From Mucilaginibacter sp. (lineage in GTDB: Bacteria; Bacteroidota; Bacteroidia; Sphingobacteriales; Sphingobacteriaceae), in NCBI GenBank assembly GCA_028288315.1, contig JAQBNY010000180.1, positions 1 through 12,867 of the forward strand: a DNA stretch of 12,867 nt, in the 5' to 3' direction. Under the pieces are notes generated by a model that saw only the letters and a list, made by a program, of their open reading frames with translations, was not told the DNA's origin and did no database searches. How positions within the stretch are numbered: position 1 is the stretch's first letter; each line of letters begins with the position of its first letter. The position numbers and the translations under genes are program-made. Positions 7,687-12,867 of this stretch are shown one piece after another.

Positions 7687-8713
7687 GGTTTAGTTCAATT
7701 GTATTATTAATAAAAGAGTAATCAATATTAAGAGCTTTACTAAGTGCCTCTAAAACATCAGGCAGGTTCAGGCCCGAGAAATCGGCATTCAATAAATAGT
7801 GGTTAAGCTTTTCATTAGCCACCTTAATATGGGCATTATAGGTAGCATTAAGTATAGGTACAATGTCTTTTAAAGACTTGTTATCAAAAAACAAGTTAGC
7901 GTGCTTCCATATCTTCAGCTCCGGGTTATTTTTAGTACTTCCAGGTTTCAGCACTTGCGCATCTGCCATATAAGTAGCCTTTTGCTGCGGATACAGCATT
8001 ACCTCATCCTTATTAATGCTTAATAAATTTTTGTTGCTTTTCTTTTTAATGCTTACCGATACCTTGCCGGTTACAACAGATACATCTGCCGAGCGGCTTG
8101 CCTTGTTATCCCTCACCAAAAAACTGGTTCCCCAAACTTTTGTAATGATGGTATGGCTGGTAATAATAAAAGGGCGATCGGGATTTTTTGTTACCTCGAA
8201 AAAGCCCTCGCCGCTCAAGCTTACCATGCGCGATTTTGAATCAAATACTTTTGGATATTTTAACGTAGCATGCGGACTTAACCAAACTACACTATTATCA
8301 GGAAGGATAGATTTACAAATATGGTTGGAGTTATTAGTAACAGCAATTATCTGCTGTACATCACTACCCGCAATAGGTTCAGTTTTTGGTGTATGATTAT
8401 TATATAACAAACCTGCAGTAGTCGCTATTAATAAAACCGCTGCAGCGCCTGCAATTTTATACCAGAAACCGGCATTACGGTTATCAATAACCTTAACCGG
8501 AGTTTCATCTTCTTCTACAACGCTAATGCCATCAATAATACGGTTATATATTTTTACCTCCAGCTGCTTTTGTGCAGCTGTATTCAAAGTATCAATATGG
8601 TTTGGTTCCTGCTCAAAAGACTCGTACCATTCTTTTACCAATATCGTTTCTTCTGCAGAACAATTCCCACTTAAATACTTTTCCAGTAACTCTACAGGTA
8701 TAAGTTTATTCAT
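7673..8713 (-). CDS. FecR-family anti-sigma factor
   Basis: This 346-residue single-pass inner-membrane protein is predicted to hold the partner ECF sigma factor and respond to the SusC STN domain. The cytoplasmic N-terminal part (1-80) opens with LLEKYLSGNCSAEETILVKEWY, the usual sigma-binding start in Bacteroidota FecR proteins. One transmembrane helix follows (about 85-104, after FWYK). The periplasmic FecR domain spans about 123-222 (LPDNSVVWLSPHATLKYP, LSGEGFFEV, TKVWGTSFLV). The C-terminal domain at about 273-341 (FDNKSLKDIVPILNATYN) is the DUF4974-type domain expected to contact the STN domain. The gene starts 90 bp after the sigma gene and ends 206 bp before susC, so it forms one regulatory unit with both. 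All expected parts are present. Confidence 0.96.
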   Translation of the reverse strand: MNKLIPVELLEKYLSGNCSAEETILVKEWYESFEQEPNHIDTLNTAAQKQLEVKIYNRIIDGISVVEEDETPVKVIDNRNAGFWYKIAGAAAVLLIATTAGLLYNNHTPKTEPIAGSDVQQIIAVTNNSNHICKSILPDNSVVWLSPHATLKYPKVFDSKSRMVSLSGEGFFEVTKNPDRPFIITSHTIITKVWGTSFLVRDNKASRSADVSVVTGKVSVSIKKKSNKNLLSINKDEVMLYPQQKATYMADAQVLKPGSTKNNPELKIWKHANLFFDNKSLKDIVPILNATYNAHIKVANEKLNHYLLNADFSGLNLPDVLEALSKALNIDYSFINNTIELNQPIN

Positions 8714-8803
8714 GAAATTAGTAAAGTATAGTTCGGTTTATAAAGACATTGACGTGCAAGTAAGGCCTAACCCCTGCTCTGATTTGAAAAAAAAGTAAAA
8801 TAA

Positions 8804-9385
8804 TTATCTAAGCAACAGGATAACAATGATAGACAGGTAGTTACCTAATCCTAAACGAATGTGCTTTAATGCTTTTGTGATGTGATGCTCAACAGTTTTT
8901 TCAGAAATTCCTAGTTCACAGGCAATTTCTTTATTGGTTTTATGCTCTACCCTGCTCAATTCAAATACCGAGCGGCATTTATCGGGCAGGGAATTAACTT
9001 CATTTTCAATAGTATGCTCCAGTTCTTTAACCAGTATGGCATCCTCGGTGGAGTTATCCGTTTCGCTGTAAACAAGTTTGAATGATTCTTTGTATCTGGC
9101 GCGAACAAGATTTTTACGGTATTGATCAATAACCAGGTTGCTTACGCTGGTGAAAAGGTAGCCGCCTAAAGTTTGTGTAATATTAAGAGCACCGCGTTTA
9201 TGCCATAAAGATGTGAATACCTCCTGCACAATCTCTTCAGCCATCTCTTTGTTTTTCAGCCGTTTGTAAGCATCCGCATACAGTTGTTTCCAGTAGCGGG
9301 TGTAAATTTCTCTGAATGCGCCTAATTTACCCTGCTGCAGCAAATTAATCAGTTCATCTTCCCCAAGCGTATTAAAGTCAGTCAT
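8804..9385 (-). CDS. ECF-type RNA polymerase sigma factor (Bacteroidetes FecI-like)
   Basis: This 193-residue sigma factor should direct RNA polymerase to the susCD promoter once released by FecR. Region 2 covers about 23-93 (AFREIYTRYWKQL, then MAEEIVQEVFTSLWHKR, then YLFTSVSNLVIDQYRK). Region 4 covers about 125-178 (LPDKCRSVFELSRV, then a helix-turn-helix NKEIACELGISEKTVEHHIT). There is no region 3, as in other ECF factors. The protein ends in a short hydrophobic tail (about 182-192, NYLSIIVILLL) after the DNA-binding helix. Such tails occur in this subfamily, and the role here is unknown. It is the first gene of the sigma, anti-sigma, susC, susD order. The ATG at 9385-9383 fits the family's usual N-terminus. 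Confidence 0.96.
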   Translation of the reverse strand: MTDFNTLGEDELINLLQQGKLGAFREIYTRYWKQLYADAYKRLKNKEMAEEIVQEVFTSLWHKRGALNITQTLGGYLFTSVSNLVIDQYRKNLVRARYKESFKLVYSETDNSTEDAILVKELEHTIENEVNSLPDKCRSVFELSRVEHKTNKEIACELGISEKTVEHHITKALKHIRLGLGNYLSIIVILLLR

Positions 9386-9574
9386 CCCTCAGATGCAGAA
9401 ATAAATATAGCGTTACAATTAATCAGTTAATTAACGTGCAAACTTCAATAAAAACGTGTAATTAACTAAAGTTTATATGTCATTGTACAGTTAAATAATG
9501 TTAAAACTTGTATCTTTTATAATACACATAGGCTAAACATTAAAATTTTGTTGGGTTGTGAGTGTATTATTTAT

Positions 9575-9604
9575 CAAATAAAAAGCGCTGGGAATGCCGA
9601 CAAA
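9575..9604 (-). promoter_or_regulatory. candidate promoter of the sigma/anti-sigma operon
   Basis: On the minus strand TTTG (9604-9601), an 18-nt spacer, then TTTATTTG (9582-9575) resemble the Bacteroidota -33/-7 pair TTTG and TAnnTTTG with one mismatch. Transcription would begin near 9571, leaving a leader of about 185 nt before the sigma start, which is long. It is the best match seen in this gap. Confidence 0.3.
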
Positions 9605-9615
9605 AGTGAGTATTG

Positions 9616-9644
9616 TTGGTAACGGTGATATAAATAGTTACCAA
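9616..9644. repeat. 8-bp perfect inverted repeat upstream of the sigma promoter candidate
   Basis: TTGGTAAC (9616-9623) and GTTACCAA (9637-9644) are perfect inverted copies separated by 13 bp. They lie 12 bp upstream of the candidate -33 element of the sigma gene. A 21-bp centre-to-centre spacing (two helical turns) suits a dimeric regulator site. The alternative is a weak hairpin after the lipoprotein gene, but no minus-strand T-run follows it. Confidence 0.35.
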
Positions 9645-9699
9645 TTGTTTTACACACTAAGACATAAAGAGACAAAGTGATTTGTCCGCTTAAACTAAC

Positions 9700-11001
9700 T
9701 TATTTTCCAACCAGATCTGCAGGGTTCATTTCATTACTTAACAACTGGCCAAACAATTCCCAGCGCTTTTCAGGAGTTTTAGCATTACGTTCTATATGAG
9801 TTTTTACCAGATCCTGGCCATAGTTATAATTGATAACATAACTACGGTACTTTTTAATAAAGCTGATGGATTTTTCGGCGGTCTCATCATTCATCAAGCA
9901 ATATTTTTTGAGCCATGTTAAAGCCTTATCTCGCGACATGGTTTCATTTATCAGTCCCCTTGCGGCATCATTACGGGCGTAATTCAGATTACCTTTAATG
10001 GCCAGCGCCTTAAAATATACTGCTATACCGGTAGTATCTAAACCGGCAAGTGGTAGCAATACGCTTTTGGCAAATTTAACTTTCTCATCACCCGGGAAAG
10101 CAACCTCTATGCCGTAGTTGGCGCTCCCCTCTGCAATTAATGATTGTGGACTAAACAGCGGGTAAAGTGATACTTCAACATACCCCCTATCATGATACAA
10201 CTTTTCTTCCAGCAAGGTATTATATACATGATGGCCCGGATAACTTTCATGGCTACCTACATCAATAGCACGGTCAATAAATATCTTGGTATCAGTATTT
10301 ATCTGTACTACACTGGTGTAATTTCCTTTGTACCAATTATAGCCGCTCCAGGGTTTATCGGTTACATATTCAAGTGAAAAATTTTCTTTAACAGGTAGCT
10401 TATAATGAGCAAGTGTGCGTTTACGGGCCTCGGCAATGGCGGCTTTCATTACTACGTCAAGCTTTTCTTTAGGAATAATAAAATGGTTTGCCAATTTTTG
10501 GAATCTATCATTCACTTTACCTTTACCCGGCAAAAGGCTATCCAGTTTATCTATTTCGGCTTTATAGTGTTCCTCCGCAAAAACAGGCGCTGCCACACCA
10601 AATAAATCCTTTGATTCTTCATCAAATGAGCGGTATTCTTCTGTATAGATCCTGATGCGGCGGCCAAAGGCCAGTAGTTGGTTATACATCCAGTTGGCAC
10701 GCATCCGGTTAGAATCAATACTGCCAGAACCTGCTACCACCCTTAAATCATTCATTAAGCTATTTATTGATGCCAGCAGGCTATCCTTAGGGAAAACCTC
10801 ACCTGCAGGTTTTGCAGGTTTTAGTGAATCGGGGCCGTAATAGGCATCAACAAAATCTTTATCATACTGGCCAATGGTAAGGCCCAAAGTAACATAATCG
10901 CGGGCAAGTCCGTTAAGCTTTTTGGTCTCGGGGTTATCAGCAATATTTTGTTTGCATGACAATACAAACAAGATGGGTATAAACAGCAACAATTTCTTCA
11001 T
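9700..11001 (-). CDS. lipoprotein with DUF885-like metallopeptidase motif
   Basis: This is a 433-residue exported lipoprotein. MKKLLLFIPILFVLSC is a clear lipoprotein signal with the lipidated Cys at 16, which is why the start is set at 11001-10999; an ATG 14 codons further upstream would put a non-signal stretch in front. After the Cys comes a helical N-terminal half with YDKDFVDAYYGPDSL (about 46-60). HESYPGHH lies at about 251-258, followed by AEGSANYGIE with Glu near 291. The HExYPGHH plus downstream EG-x-x-x-Y pattern is that of DUF885 proteins, thought to be zinc metallopeptidases: the His and Glu residues would bind metal and catalyse. The protein is shorter than the roughly 600 residues usual for that family. 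It lies 81 bp after the glycosyltransferase gene and 314 bp before the sigma gene; a link to the SusCD system is possible but unproven. Confidence 0.8.
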   Translation of the reverse strand: MKKLLLFIPILFVLSCKQNIADNPETKKLNGLARDYVTLGLTIGQYDKDFVDAYYGPDSLKPAKPAGEVFPKDSLLASINSLMNDLRVVAGSGSIDSNRMRANWMYNQLLAFGRRIRIYTEEYRSFDEESKDLFGVAAPVFAEEHYKAEIDKLDSLLPGKGKVNDRFQKLANHFIIPKEKLDVVMKAAIAEARKRTLAHYKLPVKENFSLEYVTDKPWSGYNWYKGNYTSVVQINTDTKIFIDRAIDVGSHESYPGHHVYNTLLEEKLYHDRGYVEVSLYPLFSPQSLIAEGSANYGIEVAFPGDEKVKFAKSVLLPLAGLDTTGIAVYFKALAIKGNLNYARNDAARGLINETMSRDKALTWLKKYCLMNDETAEKSISFIKKYRSYVINYNYGQDLVKTHIERNAKTPEKRWELFGQLLSNEMNPADLVGK

Positions 11002-11082
11002 GGTAAAACAATGCGTAGATAAGTGGCAAGGTAATAAAAACACTTAATTTCTTACAACGTATCATTGCTTTAAAACTTCTTC

Positions 11083-12345
11083 TTATACAAGAAGCTTGTC
11101 AACAAAACCATTCATAATCTCATCTATGTTAAGATTTTTTAATGCATAATCTCGTGCATTACTTCTAATTTCCTCGACATTAAGTGACCTTGTTTCGATA
11201 ATTTTAGCTTTTAATAAATCAACATTTTCCGGAACAACGGTATAGCCAATCTTGTTATTATTTATCAGGTCATACAAACTTGTATTAGGCAGACATGTAA
11301 CAATACTTGCACCCCCTACTGCCAAAATAGTTGTTAGTTTAGATGGAAGCACAAGATCACCGGCCTTAGCTTTTTGAATAACAAAATGAATATCTGCCAT
11401 ATTTAGAAACTCATTAAGTCGATCTTCACTCTGTAAAGGCAAAAACGAAACATTTGTTAATTGCTTTTCATGAGCCATTTGAATGAGCTTTTGCTTGTAA
11501 GGTCCCGAACCGCATATTACAAACCTTAGTTCACTTTGGTTCTTAAGCTCTTCTGCGGCAAGTATAATGGCTTCTAACCCCTGCTTTTCGCCAATGCCTC
11601 CTGAATATAAGTATACAAAGTCGTCTTTTTTGAAACCCCATTTTAATTTTAATTCAGATCGACTTTCAATTTGAAAGTGTATTGCTGTATCAACCCAATT
11701 TGGAAGAGAAATCACATTTTTGTCTACCTTCTCTTTAATTTTAGTGATCATTCCGTCTGATATACTGCTTACAAAATCAGCATGCTTAAGTACTTTTCTT
11801 TCCAGGTTGTACAAAAAATGAAATAGTTTGACATTTGATATCATGTTCAATTCTTTTGCAGCTTCTAACTGCAAATCCTGAATGTGATAAAGCAACTTAC
11901 CACCTGTAATCCTTTTCACCAATAAACCTAAAAAGGCCAAATGAAATGGAGGGGCTACAGTAACGATCAAATCATACTGTTTATTTCCAAGTATGGTTTT
12001 CATAGTAGGCCATATCATAGATGTCCAGTAGGAAAAATCCTGAATCATTCTTTTTCTACCGGTTGGATTAGCAGGTATATAAGACGGACAGCGATAAATG
12101 ATTAATTTATTACCATTCTTATACTCAACCTCTTCTTTTTTATACCATACATTTTTATAAGGTGCCTGCACTTTCCAGTATGGATAATATGGATAAGTGG
12201 TTATTACGGTACAATTATAACCCTTGTTGACTAGCCATGTAATCATTTCACCATTATACCTTCCTATACCTGTAAGTTCAGGTGAAAAGTTGTGACTTAT
12301 GAGGAGGATGCGTTTTACACTTGATTCGATTTTTAAATTTGCCAA
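11083..12345 (-). CDS. wcaI: WcaI-like family 4 glycosyltransferase
   Basis: This 420-residue protein resembles WcaI, the colanic-acid glycosyltransferase group, and likely adds a sugar to a lipid-linked exopolysaccharide precursor at the cytoplasmic membrane face. Motifs in order: FSPELTGIGRYNGEM (20-34, with the glycine loop), TYPYYPYWKV (50-59), YHIQDLQLEAA (153-163), SSISDGM (193-199), LPNWVD (214-219), YSGGIGEKQGLE (247-258), GSGP (279-282) and AGDLVLPSKLTTILAVGG (328-345), which forms the nucleotide-sugar part in this group. The only usual start codon is TTG at 12345-12343: a TAA lies three codons upstream and the next ATG is at residue 34, after the glycine loop. Upstream is a broken WcaF-like gene, which fits a polysaccharide locus. 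The gene itself has no frameshift. The symbol is by resemblance only. Confidence 0.88.
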   Translation of the reverse strand: MANLKIESSVKRILLISHNFSPELTGIGRYNGEMITWLVNKGYNCTVITTYPYYPYWKVQAPYKNVWYKKEEVEYKNGNKLIIYRCPSYIPANPTGRKRMIQDFSYWTSMIWPTMKTILGNKQYDLIVTVAPPFHLAFLGLLVKRITGGKLLYHIQDLQLEAAKELNMISNVKLFHFLYNLERKVLKHADFVSSISDGMITKIKEKVDKNVISLPNWVDTAIHFQIESRSELKLKWGFKKDDFVYLYSGGIGEKQGLEAIILAAEELKNQSELRFVICGSGPYKQKLIQMAHEKQLTNVSFLPLQSEDRLNEFLNMADIHFVIQKAKAGDLVLPSKLTTILAVGGASIVTCLPNTSLYDLINNNKIGYTVVPENVDLLKAKIIETRSLNVEEIRSNARDYALKNLNIDEIMNGFVDKLLV

Positions 12346-12395
12346 GGGTAATTAATATCTAACGGGATCAGCATTTAAATTGCAATTAAGCATTT

Positions 12396-12403
12396 CAAAT
12401 ATA
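12396..12403 (-). promoter_or_regulatory. candidate -7 promoter element for the glycosyltransferase
   Basis: On the minus strand this is TATATTTG, an exact match to TAnnTTTG. It lies between the decayed acetyltransferase and the glycosyltransferase, about 50 bp upstream of the TTG start, and could give the downstream gene its own transcript. No TTTG is seen at the -33 distance, so support is partial. Confidence 0.3.
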
Positions 12404-12415
12404 AGATAACATTAT

Positions 12416-12695
12416 CTATTTTGGCCATCTTTTTTTTACGTACGAGGCTGGGTTTCCACTATATATACTATTAACATTTGTACTACGTGTTACAACTGAA
12501 TGTGCGGTTATAATACTATCCGTGCCAATAGCCAACAAAACTGCCTGCACCAATCCAAGAACCATCTTGTAAAGTTATTGGTCCATTTCGGTAGGGCATT
12601 GTAGGATTAGTGTAATCATGATTTCCGCCACAAAGAAATGATCTTTGAGATATACAAACGTTGTTACCAATCTTTCTATAAATGACGATATGTAA
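12416..12695 (-). pseudogene. wcaF: WcaF-like hexapeptide acetyltransferase, truncated and frameshifted
   Basis: Two minus-strand frames together encode the C-terminal half of a left-handed-beta-helix O-acetyltransferase. The first (12695 to 12531) gives KIGNNVCISQRSFLCGGNHD, then NGPITLQDGSWIGAGSFVG. The second (12529 to 12416) gives IGTDSIITAHSVVT, then YSGNPASYVKKRWPK and a stop. The NHD histidine region and the GNPA tail match WcaF of colanic-acid synthesis, which acetylates a sugar of the repeat unit. Between the frames only one base (12530) remains where the family has about four residues, consistent with an 11-bp deletion. The first frame stops at 12518-12516. The N-terminal half is absent: an in-frame TAG lies at 12698-12696, and beyond it is a different gene. 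The product cannot be functional as read. A sequencing error could explain the frame break but not the missing half. Confidence 0.82.
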
Positions 12696-12705
12696 CTAAA
12701 CGAAG

Positions 12706-12721
12706 AGAACTTAAAAGTTCT
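12706..12721. repeat. 16-bp inverted repeat at the deletion scar
   Basis: AGAACTT (12706-12712) and AAGTTCT (12715-12721) are perfect inverted copies with a 2-bp centre. They lie exactly between the end of the small secreted-protein frame (stop 12728-12726) and the first recognisable acetyltransferase codons. Nearby, AACTAAACGAAG (12694-12705) is echoed by AACTAAGCAAAGCGAAG (12737-12753). These short repeats may mark where the rearrangement happened, but could be chance. Confidence 0.45.
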
Positions 12722-12725
12722 GTTT

Positions 12726-12867
12726 CTATCTTGAGGAACTAAGCAAAGCGAAGCCACCATTAAAAGGGGCATCATGATGATTATTATCCGGCTTTTTCAC
12801 CTCTTTGGGTTTATCCTTTTGGTTCTTTGGCTTTTCAGGTTTACCCGCAAACGCTTGGTTATAAAGC
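12726..12867 (-). CDS. small Lys/Pro-rich secreted protein, 3' part
   Basis: An open frame enters from the right edge and stops at TAG 12728-12726, giving 46 codons. It reads LYNQAFAGKPEKPKNQ, then a Lys/Pro-rich stretch, then NNHHDAPFNGGFALLSSSR. NQAFA followed by GKPE looks like the end of a signal peptide with an AxA cleavage site, so the mature protein would be about 39 residues, highly basic, and exported. The APFNGGFALL segment resembles the short Pro...Gly-Gly motif that, in small exported Bacteroidota proteins, precedes a C-terminal hydrophobic segment and basic end. Here the hydrophobic segment is cut after FALL, suggesting the 3' end was lost where the acetyltransferase remnant begins. 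The reading is confident as a coding frame because of residue composition and the cleavage site; function is unknown, and the start lies outside the window. Confidence 0.55.
   Translation of the reverse strand, partial: LYNQAFAGKPEKPKNQKDKPKEVKKPDNNHHDAPFNGGFALLSSSR

Larger units (their letters stand above)
9386..9699. other. 314-bp gap upstream of the sigma gene
   Basis: No gene is seen on either strand; stops are frequent in all frames. It contains a weak promoter candidate for the sigma gene (9575-9604) and an 8-bp inverted repeat just beyond it (9616-9644). No clear terminator follows the upstream lipoprotein gene, whose stop is at 9700. The part next to the sigma start (9386-9560) is AT-rich with no interpretable element. 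Confidence 0.65.

Noticed and set aside
8016..8798. Two plus-strand ORFs of 126 and 90 codons opposite fecR
   Set aside because: They lie mostly or wholly antisense to a well-conserved gene; neither has a recognisable domain and their composition mirrors the opposite strand.
10192..10840. Three plus-strand ORFs of 61-66 codons opposite the lipoprotein gene
   Set aside because: They are antisense shadows of an intact gene with clear motifs.
11002..11043. Upstream ATG extending the DUF885-like lipoprotein by 14 residues
   Set aside because: The extension would place a non-signal stretch with its own Cys and His residues before a perfect lipoprotein signal beginning MKKLLLF; the inner ATG at 11001 is the natural start.
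12575..12775. 66-codon minus-strand ORF
   Set aside because: It reads across the small-protein and acetyltransferase remnants in a frame that is wrong for both; the true frames give recognisable motifs.
1..12867. CRISPR array, tRNA/rRNA, insertion sequence or phage attachment site
   Set aside because: No regularly spaced repeats, cloverleaf-like segments, transposase or integrase frames, or terminal inverted repeats with target duplications were seen on either strand.

Overview
The window looks like chromosomal DNA of a Bacteroidota bacterium, most likely family Sphingobacteriaceae (Pedobacter/Mucilaginibacter type). The evidence is a SusC/SusD pair with an STN-bearing SusC, a FecR-type anti-sigma factor with the C-terminal domain typical of this phylum, a Bacteroidetes-type ECF sigma factor, low-to-moderate GC, and matches to the phylum's unusual -7 promoter element (TAnnTTTG). 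The genus is an inference from protein style, not proven. Every convincing gene lies on the minus strand, so the window reads biologically from right to left.

Right end (12867 to 11083): the edge of a surface or exopolysaccharide locus. It holds the 3' part of a small Lys/Pro-rich secreted protein, a decayed fragment of a WcaF-like hexapeptide acetyltransferase, and an apparently complete WcaI-like family 4 glycosyltransferase that has only a TTG start. The first two look like the two sides of a deletion scar. Next (11001 to 9700) is a lipoprotein with a DUF885-like metallopeptidase motif (HESYPGHH).

Centre (9604 to 2454): a complete regulated outer-membrane uptake module. The order is ECF sigma factor, FecR-like anti-sigma factor, SusC-like TonB-dependent transporter with an N-terminal STN signalling domain, and SusD-like lipoprotein, closed by a strong rho-independent terminator. 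In the FecA/FecR/FecI model, substrate in the SusC barrel is signalled through the STN domain to the periplasmic part of FecR, which frees sigma to transcribe the operon. No carbohydrate-active enzyme lies nearby, so the substrate cannot be deduced. The 206-bp gap upstream of susC carries a plus-strand hairpin with nine Ts and an upstream plus-strand -7 match, so it may encode an antisense small RNA to the susC leader. It also holds two copies of TTTGGT-N7-TTGGTT.

Left part (2453 to 1): a 561-bp gap holds a second minus-strand terminator preceded by a two-tier hairpin, a candidate small RNA. A poorly supported 115-residue ORF follows, then a two-gene efflux unit: a TolC-family outer membrane channel and, 10 bp downstream, the first 30 codons of an RND inner-membrane pump. 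The periplasmic adaptor expected for such a pump is not in the window.

The protein-coding content is mostly well-known families. The least explained items are the two candidate non-coding RNAs flanking susCD and the deletion scar in the polysaccharide locus. No tRNA, rRNA, CRISPR array, transposase or insertion sequence was recognised.
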